The position numbers and the translations under genes were made by a program. Of a stretch of DNA of 64,000 nucleotides, positions 22,249 through 34,200 are shown one piece after another. The DNA comes from Lampris incognitus (taxonomy: Eukaryota > Chordata > Actinopteri > Lampriformes > Lampridae). Each line of letters opens with the position of its first letter. Within the stretch, counting starts at the first letter, position 1. A model generated the notes under the pieces. It ran no database searches. It was not told the DNA's origin and saw only the letters and a list, made by a program, of their open reading frames with translations. Location of the stretch: positions 34,109,405 to 34,173,404 of the forward strand of contig NC_079230.1 of assembly GCF_029633865.1 (NCBI RefSeq), given 5' to 3'.

Positions 22249-24950
22249 ACATGGAAAAAGACACTGAAAGTGAATGGCCAAGAAATGACTTTCAAGTTGG
22301 ACACAGGGGCGGACGTGACAGTCATCCCAGCTACCATCTACTCAAAAGAACAGCACAGCCCTCTCACCAGAGCAACAAAACCACTATGTGGGCCCAGCAA
22401 CGAACCTCTTAAGGTGAGTGGTCAGTTTGATGGAGTCATGGAATACAAGGACAGGACAACGACACAACCAGTGTACGTCGTACAGAAGCTGGCAACTCCT
22501 CTTCTTGGCTTTCCAGCCATTTCAGCATTGCAGCTACTGCATCCAGTGGACAGTGTGAGAGCTGGAGGCTGAGATGAAAGAACAATACTCCAAGGTCTTC
22601 ACAGGGCTGGGTTGCCTGAAGGGGGAGTACAGGATAAAGCTGAAGGAGGAGGCCAAGCCCTACGCGTTGTCGCTGACACGACGTGTACCTCTACCGCCAA
22701 ACGACAAAGTCAAAGCAGAGCTTCAGAGAAGGAGGACATGGGAGTGATCATGCCCACTGAAGAGGCGACGGACTAGTACGCGGGGATGGTCGTCGCACCA
22801 AAGCCCAAAGGAAAAATCAGAATCTGCTCCGACATGACCCATCTGAACGAATACATCGTCAGTGAGAGACACATCTTGCCTGCCGTAGACGAAACCCTGG
22901 CCAAGCTCGCAGGTGCAACAGTGTTTACAAAACTGGATGCCACAGCCGGGTTCTGGCAGGTTCCTCTACATCCAGAATCAGTCCCGCTGACAACATTTAT
23001 CACCCCATTCGGGAGATACTGCTACAAGAGGCTTCCATTCGGGATCTCGTCAGCACCAGAACATTTTCAAAAGAGGCTGACAAGAGGCTGACAGGGCTGG
23101 AAGGCACTGTGTGTCACGTGGATGACATTCTCGTCTTTGGGTCGACACGTGAACAACATGGCCGCAGGCTCCACCAGGTGTTGGAGCGGCTCCAGAAGGG
23201 GAGGCTGACGCTCAATAGTGAAAAATGTGAGTTTGCAGTGGACAAGGTCATGTTCCTGGGCCATGTCGTCTGAGCTCAAGGCATCGAGGCAGACCCTGGA
23301 AAGATCAAGGCGATCAAGGAGATGCCCACACCCAAAGATGTTGCAGATGTGAGGAGGTTTGTGGGCATGGTGAACTACGTGGGTAAGTTTTCACCACGTA
23401 TCGCAGAGCTCACACAGCCGCTACGAGAACTACTCAAGACAGACACTGACTGGGAGCATGCAGCAGCGTGTTGTCGACAAGCTGCGCCAGGAACTGAGTT
23501 CGCCTGCAGTTCTGGCACAGTACTGCCTGAACAGACCGACCAGAGTTGCAGCGGACGCTTCCTCCTTTGGACTGGGAGGAGTGTTGTCTCAGAAGCAACC
23601 GTCGGGGGACTGGCGCCCAGTCGCATTCATCTCATGGATCATGACAGACGTGAAGCGAAGATATGCTCAGATTGAAAAGGAGGCGCTCGCGCTGACCTGG
23701 GCGTGCGAACGTTTTCGAACTTATCTGGTCGGAATGGACTTCCTCATACAAACTGATCACAAGCCTCTCATTTCTCTGCTCGGCAGCAGAGCGCTTGATG
23801 ACTTGCCACCTCGCATCCTGAGATTCAGGCTGTGACTGCTTCGCTTCACGTACCAGATCGAGCATGTGCCTGGAAAGAAACTGATCACAGCGGACGCACT
23901 GTTCCGGGCGCCAGTCCATGGAGAGCCCACAGCAGAGGACAGGCAGCTGGAGCAGGATGTGTGCGTGTCCATCAACCAAATAATGGAGCACCCGCCAGCG
24001 TCGGACGACAGGCTGGCTCAGATCAGGGCTGCACAGGACACAGATGATATCTGCAAAAAGCTCAAAAACATGGAACAGACCGGATGGCCTGAAAACAGAA
24101 AATGTCTTCCGTCGGAACTTCAACCGTACTGGCAGTATCACCAGGACCTGCTGATAGCAGACGGGTTACTGCTGAAGGGCGAGAGACTTGTCATCCCGCT
24201 CACCATGCAAGAGGAGATGCTCAACAAACTTCATGAAGGCCACCAAGGCATGACAAAGTGTGCCGCCAGAGCGCAGCAGTCAATATGGTGGCCAGGTCTA
24301 ACCAGTCAAATCAAACAGAAAGTGGAAAACTGTGAGATCTGTGCACGTGAGGCTCACAATGCACCGGAGCCGCTGCTGACGACACCATTGCCCGACAGGC
24401 AGTGGCAGCGCGTTGCGGCGGACCTCTTCCAGTGGAACAATGCGATGTACCTCGTGGTGACTGACTACTTCTCACGCTACATAGAAGTAGCCAACCTCTC
24501 ATCCACCACCACAGCCCATGTGACAGAGAAGCTGAAGTCTATCTTCGCATGCCATGGGGTCCCAGAAACTGTTGTCATAGCCCCCAGTTCTCTGCAGCGG
24601 AGTTTGCATCTTTCGCCAGAGACTATGGCTTCACACACACAATGAGCAGCCCTCACTACCCTCAAAGTAATGGGGAAGCCGAGAGAGCTGTAAGAATGGT
24701 AAAGTCTCTCCTGAGGAAGGGGGACGATCCGCACAAGGCCCTCATGGCTCACAGAGCCACCCCCTTGGCCCACGGGTCATCCCCTGCACAACTGCTGATG
24801 GGCTGTAACATCAGAACGCCCCTGCCCGTCAGTCGGGAGAAGCTACAGCCAGGTCGGCCTGACATCCAGGCTTTCAGGAGGAAGGATCAGGACTTGAAAG
24901 TGAAACAAGCTTCCCGGTACGACAAAAGACACAACGTCCTCGGCGAATGA
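22249..24950 (+). pseudogene. Pol of Mag-like Gypsy J
   Basis: Protease motif LDTGADVTVIP is near 22300. Reverse transcriptase is at 22786-23290 (FTKLDATAGFWQ, LPFGISSAPEHFQ, VDDILVFGS). RNase H is near 23540-23880 (VAADASSFGLGG, TDHKPL). The integrase zinc finger and core lie at 24100-24950 (CEICAREAH, LFQWNNAMYLVVTDYFSRY, SNGEAERAVRM). Stops and frameshifts occur near 22570, 22770, 23090, 23272, 23450, 23835 and 24600. The second catalytic Asp region of integrase is damaged by a frameshift. Confidence 0.8.
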
Positions 24951-24954
24951 GAGG

Positions 24955-26379
24955 GTCGCCTCTATACGACTTCGAGTTGCTGGGGGGGGAAGGCTCTGAT
25001 TGTTGTGTGTGCTTATGCACTGAATAGCAGTTTGGTATATCCGGCCTTCTTGGGGTCTCTGGGTGGTGTCCTGGATAGGGTTCTGCCTGGGGACTCTGTA
25101 GTTCTGCTAAGAGACTTCAACACTCATGTGGGCAATGATGGAGAAACCTGGAGGGGCGTGATTGGGAGGAACAGCCTCCCCGATTTGAACCTGAGCGGTG
25201 ACTTGTTAGTGGACTTCTGTGCGAGTCATCGATTGGCCATAAGAAACATCATGTTCGAACATAAGGTAGTTCATAAGTGTACTTGGTACCAGAACGCCTT
25301 AGGCCGAAAATCGATGATAGACTTTGTGGTCGTATCATCTGCGGCCGAATGTTTTGGACACTGGGGTGATGAGAGGAGCGGAGCAATCAACTGATCACCA
25401 CCTGGTGGTGACTTGGATAAGGTGGTGGGGAAGGCTAATGAACAGACCTGGCAAATCCAAATTTATAGTAAGGGTGAACTGGGAACGTCTGGCGGAGGTC
25501 TTCAACTACCACCTCTGGAAGAAGTTTGCGTGTATACCGAGGGAGGCTGGGGACATGGAGTCTGAGCGGAACATGTTTAAAGCCTCTATTGCACATGCGG
25601 CAGGAAGGAGCTGTGGTCATAAGGCCATCAGTGCCTGTCGAGTTGGCAACCTAAGAACCCGCTTGTGGACACCGGTGGTGAGGGAAGCCGTCAGGCTAAA
25701 GAAGGAAGCCTTTCAGACTTGGTTAGCCCAGGGGTCCCTTGAAGCAGCAGACAGGTACTGGGAGGCCAGAAGGTCTGCGGCTTCGGTGGTCGCGGAAGTA
25801 AAACTCGGGTGTGGGAGGAGTTCGGCGAGGCTATGGAGGCGGACTTTCAGTTGGCTTCAAGGAAGTTCTGGCATACCATTCGGCGACTCAGGAATGGGAA
25901 GGAGGGCCTGACTCAGGCGGTGTTCAGCCGGGGAAGGGAACTGCTGATCGGGACTGGTGATGTTGTTTGGCTGTGGAAAGAACACTTTGAGGAGCTCCCG
26001 AACCCGGCTATCACGTCTTCAGTGGATGAGGTAGAGTCTGAAGACTCGGGGGAAGGCCCATCCATATCCCTGGCAGAGGTCTCTGAAGTAGTTAAGTTCT
26101 TCGATGGCAAGGCACCGGGTGTGGATAAGATTCGCCCTGAGATGCTGATGGCTCTGGATATTGTTGGGCTGTCTTGGCTGACACGCCTCTTCAGTGTCAT
26201 GTGGAGGTAGGGGACAGTACCTGTGGAGTGGCAGACTGGGTGGTGGTTCCCACACTTAAGAAACGAGACTGGAGGGTGTGCTCGAATTATCGGGGCATCA
26301 CATTGCTCAGCCTCTCTGGGAAATTATACTCTAACGTGCTGGAAAGGAGGCTCCAACCGATTGTTGAACCTCGGATTCA
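24955..26379 (+). pseudogene. Non-LTR retrotransposon fragment (endonuclease to early RT)
   Basis: Endonuclease residues are at 25005-25394 ([12 protein letters not shown], where the usual motif is [16 protein letters not shown]) and then [13 protein letters not shown] linker with FWHTIRRLRNGKEGL leads into early reverse transcriptase (GKAPGVDKIRPEML, VCSNYRGITLLSLSGK). It is an APE-type LINE abundant in fish; I cannot fix its clade (I/Nimb-like or RTE-like). Frameshifts and a TAG near 26207 inactivate it. It is cut at 26380 by a chromovirus LTR, and nothing downstream continues it. Confidence 0.7.
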
Positions 26380-27694
26380 TGTTACGGCTCTCGAATGAAG
26401 ACCAGAGAGCAGTGGAGCAAAACCCAAAGGCAGACGGAGACAGAGTACTGAGAAACCCGAAGGCAATTTTAATGCAGGATAAAATAAACAAATTGCCACG
26501 TAATAATAACAGGGGAATCTAAGGTGGGGGAATGTATGGTGTGGATAGCGGGGTCTGCTAGTGAGATGTGTGCTATACCACGTGTGTGTAATGAAAGCTG
26601 GTGTCTAACTTGCAAAATCTTACCTACGTGTAATAATGGAAATATGTTTGGCGGGGTGTTGTGACGATGTGCGTGCGCCTGGCTATCAAAGTCCAAATCC
26701 GTTGAGCGAGGGGTTGTCCGAGGAAGTGATCCAGCAAGTCAAATCCAAAGGGAGAGGTCCAGGGAGAGAGACGCGGAGGGAGATCGCTGGAGGGGGTCCG
26801 GTGAGACGTGATTGTCGCTGGGGACGAGGGGTGAGGGAGACGCGGGGAGCCGTGGAAGCCACAGAGGGAGGGTCTTGAGGAAAACAAAAACAGCGAGATG
26901 AAAAACATGAATTAGACACTGAGAAACAAAACAACAGCGTGGGAATGTTAGACACGAGAAAAGGGTTACTAGGAATCACTGGAATAGGCTTGTCAGAGCT
27001 TTACCGCAGGGTTCAATATGTCGAAGCACAGAGGGACGTTCTGGGAGACTTCTTGTAGAGGGCTGCCTGATTGCCGCAGGTGTGCCTGATGGTTGACTGC
27101 TAACACCTGGTGCAGCGCAGCGCTCGTCTCCTCAGAGCGCGAACGGAGCACTCGGATGTTCTCGGCGCGTCCGAGCTGGAGGAGTGGCTCGAACGTGCCG
27201 ATGAGGCAGCTCAGGGTGGCGAAACCACAACAGGACCCCCCCCCCCTCCTACGGGAGACACCGGGCGACCGCCCGACGGCGTCGGGGTGGAGCCGATAGA
27301 ACTCCTATAGGAGTGCGGGGTCGACCAGGTAGGATTGGGGCACCCAGCTGCGGTCCTCGGGCCCGTAACCAACTCAGTCCACCAGGTATTGATAACCCCG
27401 GCCCTGGTGGCGAACGGCGAGCAGTCAGTTGCTATCCCAGACCAAATCGCCACCATCGAGGACCCTGGGAGGCAGAGGAGCTTGGACAAAGGGAGACAGG
27501 GGGTTGGAGGCTACTGGTTTGAGGTGAAAGACATGAAACACAGGATGAATCTTGAGTGAGGCAGGGAGGAGGAGGCGTACTGCGGAGGGATTGATGATGC
27601 GGTCAATGGTGTAGGGACTGATGTAGCGAGGGGCCAGCTTCCGGGCCAGTAGCCACACCGTCTGGCCAGGATGATAAACCGGAGCTGGCACTCA
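26380..27694 (-). mobile_element. Chromovirus fragment (copy D): 3' LTR and pol end
   Basis: The LTR at 26380-27232 (plus strand TGTTACGGCTC...ACCACAACA) is homologous to those of copies A and 2 but longer. It is followed by a pyrimidine-rich block and about 460 bp of pol. The copy ends where RTE-type LINE sequence starts at 27695. The upstream part of the element is absent. Confidence 0.85.
27233..27694 (-). pseudogene. Chromovirus D integrase tail and chromodomain
   Basis: The minus strand reads [20 protein letters not shown] (with a short deletion against copy A), [12 protein letters not shown], and a chromodomain [21 protein letters not shown] lies in the chromodomain tail. The LTR reading frame, open for 72 codons in copy A, has a TGA after eight codons here. 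Confidence 0.8.
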
Positions 27695-27974
27695 GTTTGG
27701 ACGGTTTGGAGACAAAGCAAGAGAGAAAAGCTTGAGATGGTTTGGACATGTGTGGAGGAGAGATGCTGGGTATATTGGGAGAAGGATGCTGAATATGGAG
27801 CTGCCAGGGAAGAGGAAAAGAGGGGGGCCAAAGAGGAGGTTTATGGATGTGATGAGGGAGGACATGCAGTTGGGTGGTCTGACAGAGGACGATACAGAGG
27901 ACAGGAAGAGATGGAAACGAATGACCCGCTGTGGCGACCCCTAACGGGAGCAAACGAAAGTAGTAGTAGTAGTA
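27695..27974 (+). mobile_element. 3' end of an RTE-type LINE
   Basis: 280 bp matching the end of the LINE at 59298-62207. It covers the last coding part (FGHVWRRDAGYIGRRMLNME), then CGCTGTGGCGACCCCTAACG and a (TAG)n tail. It is a 5'-truncated copy, as is common for LINEs. No target duplication is visible, perhaps because the left side is a deleted chromovirus. Confidence 0.85.
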
Positions 27975-28006
27975 TAATCTTTATTAGTCATTTTGTACAT
28001 ACATAC
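27975..28006 (-). mobile_element. SINE tail segment (part 3)
   Basis: ATAATCTTTATTAGTCATTT is the complement of the AT-rich end of a fish tRNA-derived SINE. It joins the segment 28429-28560 once the solo LTR and one CATAC duplication are removed. Confidence 0.65.
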
Positions 28007-28428
28007 TGATAGGGTTTGTGGAAGACCCCAAGCGCACCCAGAAAGAGATGGGGTTAGCCGAAACTGGCGTACTTTATTCCTTGCTCGTACAACGGTCAAA
28101 CACAGGAGGGCAATGAGCGACAAGAAAAACGGGAAGTCCAAGGAAAAAAACTCGCGGGTAATCCAAACTGGGAACACGGCAGGATACTTCCACGGGGAAA
28201 CTTTGCAAGGGAAACCGTAAACCAAGGGCTGGGGTGAGCTCGGAGAGAAAAGCACCGTAAGGGGAGAGTAGCCGCTACTGCGAGGAGGTTACGGCACGAA
28301 CTGACAACGGGCGCTGGGAGACCACCAAACTTAAACCCAGCCCTGATGGCTAAGCCCGGCCCTGACGAGCTGATTGGCTGCCGGCGCGGGGTGGGCGGGC
28401 CACGGCGCGGGGTCGTCGAGCCGTAACA
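28007..28428 (-). repeat. Solo LTR of chromovirus family F
   Basis: 422 bp. The minus strand starts TGTTACGGCTCG and ends AACCCTATCA, with the 5-bp duplication CATAC on both sides (28002-28006, 28429-28433). It is homologous to the LTRs at 51907-52340 and 56795-57235. It carries AATAAAG and the self-primer segment TCAGTTCGT. It was left by LTR-LTR recombination. Confidence 0.95.
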
Positions 28429-28560
28429 CATACATTTTAATCTCTGCATTTAACCCATATGAGCTGCGCAGCTAGGAGCAGTGGTCAGCCGCCATGAAGC
28501 ACCCGGGGATCAACTCCAGTTATTGCTTCCTATTGCCTTGGTCACAGAGAGAAGTATTAA
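28429..28560 (-). mobile_element. SINE middle segment (part 2)
   Basis: On the minus strand it continues the SINE body (CACTGCTCCTAGCTGCGC, GGGTTAAATGCAGAG). It ends at ATTAA, the target duplication of the BEL element; the SINE resumes at 43640. Confidence 0.75.
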
Positions 28561-28890
28561 TGTTGCAACTTAATAGATTACACGACAGAAATTGACTGAT
28601 TGAAATTCATTGAAAGCTGTTTATGTCATTTACATCATTTACAGTTAAAAGGAAAGAGTTAAAATACATCTTATTTGTATTACGTTTGATATATTTGGAG
28701 ATGTATTTGTGTTGGATTAGTTAAGATACCGTTAGGAAACTACGGCTAGCAGAATGCTTAGCAATAAAATGAAAGTTAACCATGCTATGAGGACGCCTGT
28801 TCTGTTCAGAGAAAGCAATGCCAAGTAAAAATTAGTTTAGCTCTCGAAAGTTGTAATGCTTTGATTGAATGCACCACCCTTTTTTATATA
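28561..28890 (+). repeat. BEL 5' LTR, first part
   Basis: Aligns with 43244-43580 of the 3' LTR, including TTAGTTTAGCTCTCGAAAGT. It is cut by Gypsy H at a TATATA stretch and resumes at 36572. Confidence 0.9.
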
Positions 28891-29766
28891 TGTAGCCGGG
28901 TGGTAAATCTGTTAAATATGTTATATGATTTTCCACTTAAATTTAGTATAGTTTAACTGTTAATATATGTAATTGTTACACTGTCAAGCCATGTAAAATG
29001 TCATTTGATGTAGTTAAATTGTGAAGCAGATTGTGAGTGTATTTTTATAGTTTTGGTTGTCATTGCATGTTTTGACCAGTAAGTGGCAGTGTTGCGAACT
29101 TTTATTGTAACTCCGTGCAAGTTATCCAAGTGCATCTTGGGTATTCTTTCTTTTTTTTCTTGTGTGGAGCGCCTGAAGATTGCGGTGTGACGGTGCTCTG
29201 ACTCCGTAGTAAGTAAGGGTAAATATCTTGTGAAATATACCTGTAACATTATTCCAAACAATATTGTATGTCGGTAATTTGACAAGATGGTTTGATTTAG
29301 ACGCTACTGGAGTTGATGTTCGGTGATTTTGGGCGCGAGCCGTCGACCACTGTTCGCCATTGCAGGCATGACAAGGTAATGTTGGCGTGAATAAAGCCAC
29401 ACCATGCCATTGTATTTGGGATGTAAAGGTTTTATATGCATTTTAATTCTGTTTAAAGGTAACTGACAGAGTGAGAAGTTGCGCGATCTTCAGGAAGTTC
29501 CACATGTCTTTGTTAAACCCTGTTTAACGTACATAGTTCACTGCCGTATTTTGCACCGTATTTTGTATTTATTATTTCCCTTTTTAAAATCTTTTCTGTT
29601 AAACTTGCCACATCTGTGAACATTTATGAGCTGTTTGCTCGAAAGACACAGGAATGTATGCACTCAGTAAAACGATCTGCATTCGAAGGTTCAAACAATA
29701 AAATTAAAGCTACAAGAACCCCGGAAGTAATTGTGTCCTGTGTGGTATCTAATTCCACGGGCTACA
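28891..29766 (+). repeat. 5' LTR of Gypsy H
   Basis: 876 bp, TGTAGCCGGGTGG to CCACGGGCTACA. An AATAAAG lies near 29390 and an AATAAAA near 29697. Confidence 0.95.
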
Positions 29767-29772
29767 TAATTT

Positions 29773-29789
29773 TGGTACCAGGAGTGGGG
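29773..29789 (+). other. Primer binding site, tRNA-Leu(UAA) type
   Basis: TGGTACCAGGAGTGGGG, six bases after the LTR. It is complementary to the 3' end of vertebrate tRNA-Leu(UAA), judged from memory of that tRNA. Confidence 0.75.
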
Positions 29790-30144
29790 TGTAGCTAAAA
29801 CATTTTTTTTAAATTGGCAACAGAGTGGCTTATTTTTACTTAAAAAAAAATACGGCGGTGGTGAAGATTGCTGGTGACGTCCGTTGGTGTTGAGTCTGAA
29901 GCCATCCTGCTGTGGAGGTGGTGACCAGCGAGAGACGACGTGAGGGGCTCTACGAGGTTCTGGTGCTTCCTGTGTCACACGACTCAGCCGTACCAGCGCA
30001 GAGGACTCCAGCGCTAACTTCAGCTACAAAGACCAAGATCCAGCAAGGCTCCAAGTTAAAGACTGTCCTTGTAGTATCCTTGAACCAGGTTTTGAACTAA
30101 ATATCCTCATTTATACTGGACTGAGTAAAGATTAATATATCATT

Positions 30145-31296
30145 ATGTCTAGTGATTCTGGTGATGAAGGGAGTTCACGTAATGATAATGGCCACACCTC
30201 AGGTGGCATAATGGGTATAGGTGAAGGTGCTACAAAAGAAATGCAGACCACCATGCAAGAGCTCGCCAGACTGCAAGATGAGCTCACCAGGTTAAATGGT
30301 GAAGCAAGGGCTCAGAGAGCAAGTGATAACAGTGCACCCACACGTTCATACATCTACGTTCCAAGAGAACGCCAGATCCAAGCATTTAGTGGGGAGTGTG
30401 GTACAGACAGGAGATCTGTCGAAGAGTTTATTGAAGAGGTTGAAAGGGTTTTAAGATACAGAGAGGAAACAACAGAAGAACAATGTGACTATATACTATC
30501 TCTATTGCGTGGCCCTGCATTGGAAGAGGTGCGACTATGCATGAGGGGTCAGTCAGTGGGGCCCAGTGATTTATACTCTTACCTGAGCAATGCATTTGGG
30601 GGAAAGCGCAGTTCCACACAGCTTTTGCAGACCTTTTACAACCGTAACCAAACTGATGGAGAAGACCTCCGTGACTACTCCCATGCACTATCCCAGATTT
30701 TGAGCTCTGTAGTGAAACAGTCCACAGATGTAATATCTAATGAGAAAACTGTGCTCAGAGACCGGTTTATTGAGGGTTTAAGAGAAGCAGCACTCAGGCG
30801 TGAACTCAGGAAAATGGTTAGGGACAAACCAGAGAGCAGTCTTCTAGATGTGAGGAACGAGGCCCTCCTGTGGGAGATGGAGGACAGCAGGTCTCATCGT
30901 CCCAGGGTCATAAAGAGCAACCAAGTTACATCAGAGGTTCCGGAAACCCAGTGCTCTATTATTAAAACAAACAATGACCAAGGTACTGCATTAAATGATG
31001 TTCGGAGAGCAGTAGCCCATCAGGAAAAACAGCTAGCAGAGTTAGGCAAAACACTTGCTGATCTAGCCTTTGCTGTAGGTGAACTGAGTAAGCGCAGCAC
31101 TCAACAGACATTCCTAGAGCCCAAGCCACGACCTAGACCCCAGCCAAAGTTCACACCAGATGGTCAGCCTATCTGTTTCAAGTGTAGAGGCATAGGTCAC
31201 ATTGCAAGAAAATGCTCACAGGCCAGAGGGGGTCAAGGGGACGCAACACCTAGTTCTTATGTAGTGCAGGAAAACTCGCACCCTCAGTTGTCATGA
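30145..31296 (+). CDS. Gag of Gypsy H
   Basis: 383 residues, uninterrupted from the ATG at 30145. After a Ser/Asp-rich start and a short coiled coil (ELARLQDELTRLNGEAR) comes a capsid-like core. It contains FSGECGTDRRSVEEFIEEVE, LLRGPALEEV, AFGGKRSSTQLLQTFYNR and RDRFIEGLREAALRRELR. The CCHC zinc knuckle CFKCRGIGHIARKC lies near residues 344-357 and binds the genomic RNA. The stop TGA overlaps the pol ATG (ATGA at 31293), so pol is probably made by reinitiation or a -1 event. No defects are seen. Confidence 0.92.
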   Translation: MSSDSGDEGSSRNDNGHTSGGIMGIGEGATKEMQTTMQELARLQDELTRLNGEARAQRASDNSAPTRSYIYVPRERQIQAFSGECGTDRRSVEEFIEEVERVLRYREETTEEQCDYILSLLRGPALEEVRLCMRGQSVGPSDLYSYLSNAFGGKRSSTQLLQTFYNRNQTDGEDLRDYSHALSQILSSVVKQSTDVISNEKTVLRDRFIEGLREAALRRELRKMVRDKPESSLLDVRNEALLWEMEDSRSHRPRVIKSNQVTSEVPETQCSIIKTNNDQGTALNDVRRAVAHQEKQLAELGKTLADLAFAVGELSKRSTQQTFLEPKPRPRPQPKFTPDGQPICFKCRGIGHIARKCSQARGGQGDATPSSYVVQENSHPQLS

Positions 31297-34200
31297 GCCA
31301 CACAACTCGAGGGGAGGAAGCTGGCTCACCAAAAGAGACTCCAGACAGAAGCAGGATCTTAGAGCGTGCAGTCGGAGAACGTAAAACTGTTGAGGTGAAA
31401 CTACGAGGTGTTACAGTGTCCTGCTTACTTGACACTGGTAGCCAGGTCAGTACAATTTCTGAGAGTTTTTTCAGGGAACACCTGTCAGTGAAAGGCGAAG
31501 ACATTCACCCGGCATTTGAGTGGTTAAAGATCACTGCAGCTAATGGATTAGACATACCCTATATGGGCTATGTGGAGCTTGATGTAGAAGCCATGGGTCT
31601 GACTATCCCAGAGCGAGGTTTTCTGATAGTTAAAGATTCTGAACACTCTTCCTCTGTTCCAGGTCTAATAGGGATGAACATTGTCAAAAAATGCAGAGAG
31701 CTAGTACACACTGAGTTTGACACCACACTGCAGGAGAGGTTTGACTCAAACTGGAGAGAGGCTTTTAATCATCTTCATGCAGTACATGCAACAGACAGAC
31801 TCTCTTTCGCTAGGGTAGCTGGTAAGGATGTAGTCCATATACCTGCTTCATCTGCTGCTACAGTTATGGCTAGGGGACTCAGGACCGTGAGTGAGGATGG
31901 TTCTTTTTTGTTGCTGGAGTCTGTGGGTGTCCCTGTTCCTGGAGGTTTGGTTGTTGTGCCTACTTTGGTTTCATCGGGCAATCACATTTTTCCAGTCCGA
32001 GTCATGAACATGTCTGATGAAGATATCTGGCTAGGGCCACGGACTAGGCTAGGGGTTTTGACTCAGGTAGACTGTGTGAAAAGTGATGAGCTTTGTGAGG
32101 TACAGTTCCAGAGAATCTCAGCAGACACTGAACAAGTGAGTATCAGTGAACACCCCGAAACACCGACACATGTGCAGGAAATTCTCGGCAAGCTCAATTT
32201 TTGTGGTAGCCCAGAACAGCAAGCACAGCTGACTTTGTTACTGGAGAAGTACTCTTTTGTGTTTGCAACAGAAGATGAAGATCTAGGCCACACTGACAAA
32301 GTACAACATGAGATCCATCTGACAGATGACATACCTGTAACACAGCCATACAGACGAATCCCACCCACACAGTACAGTGAAGTCAGGGAACATATTGGCA
32401 AGCTGCTTAAAAAAGGGGTCATTCAAGAAAGCTCTAGTGCTTATGCTTCGCCCATAGTACTAGTGAGAAAGGCAGATGGTAGTCTGAGGCTATGTGTCGA
32501 TTACAGGAAACTCAACTCAAAGACAAGACGTGATGCATTCCCGCTCCCGAGAATTGATGAGAGTTTTGATGCGCTGAGAGGGGCAAAGTTCTTTTCGACC
32601 ATAGATCTGGCGAGCGGATACCACCAGGTAGCTATGCATGAGAGAAATCGGACTAAGACTGCATTTACTACACCGTTTGGTCTGTATGAGTACGTGAGAA
32701 TGCCTTTCGGTGTTTGTAACGGTCCAGCTACATTTCAGAGACTTATGCAAGTTACTATGAATGATCTCATTTTTCAGATACTCCTGGTCTACCTAGATGA
32801 CATCTTGGTTTTTTCAGAGACATTTGAGCAGCATTTGGAGAGACTTGAGACTGTGTTTAAGAGACTGGCAGAGACGGGACTTAAGGTGAAGTTTCAGAAG
32901 TGTGCTTTTCTACAACAGTCAGTAAAGTTTTTGGGTCATCAGGTGTCAGCAGAAGGTATAGGAACTGACCCCTCCAAGGTCTCTGCTGTTAAGAACTGGA
33001 AGGTCCCAACCACTGCCAAAGAGCTGCAGTCGTTCTTGGGTTTCTGTAGTTACTACAGGAGATTCATTCGAGGCTTCTCACAGATTGCCGGGCCACTGCA
33101 TGACCTAGTCAACAAATGTTCAGGTGTGAAAAAAATAGGGAAAGTAGGTCACCAGTTTTGTAATATGTGGACACCAGAGTGTGACTCTTCCTTTGAGCAG
33201 TTAAAGGAAAAACTTACCTCTGCTCCCATTTTGGGTTTTGCCGATTTCACACAACCATTTGTAGTTGAGACAGATGCTAGTCAGCATGGATTAGGCGCTG
33301 TATTGTGTCAGCAGCAAGGTGACACCAGACGTGTCCTAGCATATGCTGGCCGCAGACTACGCCAGGCTGAGAAGAATGGCCGAAATTATAGTAGCATGAA
33401 GTTGGAGTTGCTTGCCTTAAAATGGGCAGTTGCTGAAAAATTCAGGGGTTACTTGCTTGGTTCAAAGTTTGTTGTCCTGACTGATAACAATCCCCTCTGC
33501 CACCTCAAGACAGCCAAGTTAGGTGCTATAGAGCAGAGGTGGGTAGCGCAACTGTCTGTTTTTGATTTCGAGGTTAAGTACCGTCCTGGTTGCAGTAATG
33601 CCGCCGCAGATGCTCTCTCTAGGCAGGAGTTTGCAGGGGAGCCTGAAACAGACCCTGACTCGGATTTTGACGACTGTATCACTGTGTGTAACCTGACTGA
33701 GCGAGGAACAGTTCTGGATCCTGGTCTTGTCTCTAGAGGACTGGAGTGTTACAAAGTGAGACAGATCCGTGCTGGGGAGTCGAGGTCTGGTGAGACAGGT
33801 ACTAAACAGGGCAACACCCCCACACTGCCAGGTTATACCAGAGAGGAGCTGGTAGGTTTTCAGGCCGGTGACCCCACCCTAAAAGAGTTTAGGGCATTTT
33901 GGGATCGGGGGAGGAGGCCATGTCCCAGAGAGAGAGCAGCCCTGTCTAGTCAAGTGAAAAGATTGTTGAAACAATGGAGATGCATACAACAACGAGAAGG
34001 GTTGTTGTACAGGGTTATCACAGACCCACGTCATGGAGAAGTGTGGCAGTTACTCGTGCCTAGTTGTTTGAGGGACCAAGTTCTAGAAAATGTATATAAC
34101 AACATGGGACATCAGGGCATAGAGCGCACTGTAAACTTGCTAAGAGGGAGGTGTTTTGGGGTAGGGCTATGCGAGGATGTTGAAAGCTGGGTTAAAAACT

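Larger units (their letters stand above)
21028..24950 (+). mobile_element. Mag-like Ty3/Gypsy (element J), 3' end missing
   Basis: A probable 5' LTR lies at about 21028-21188 (TGTGTGGGAAC..., with AATAAAG near 21112). Then come a tRNA-Leu-type primer site TGGTGTCAGAAGT near 21190, a complete gag, and a decayed pol. The element stops inside the integrase C-terminus near 24950 against a LINE fragment, with no 3' LTR. The limits of the LTR are approximate. Confidence 0.75.

Noticed and set aside
27671..28009. Open frame of 112 codons with Trp/Glu-rich peptide
   Set aside because: It is an alternative frame of the RTE LINE 3' end joined to chromovirus and SINE sequence.
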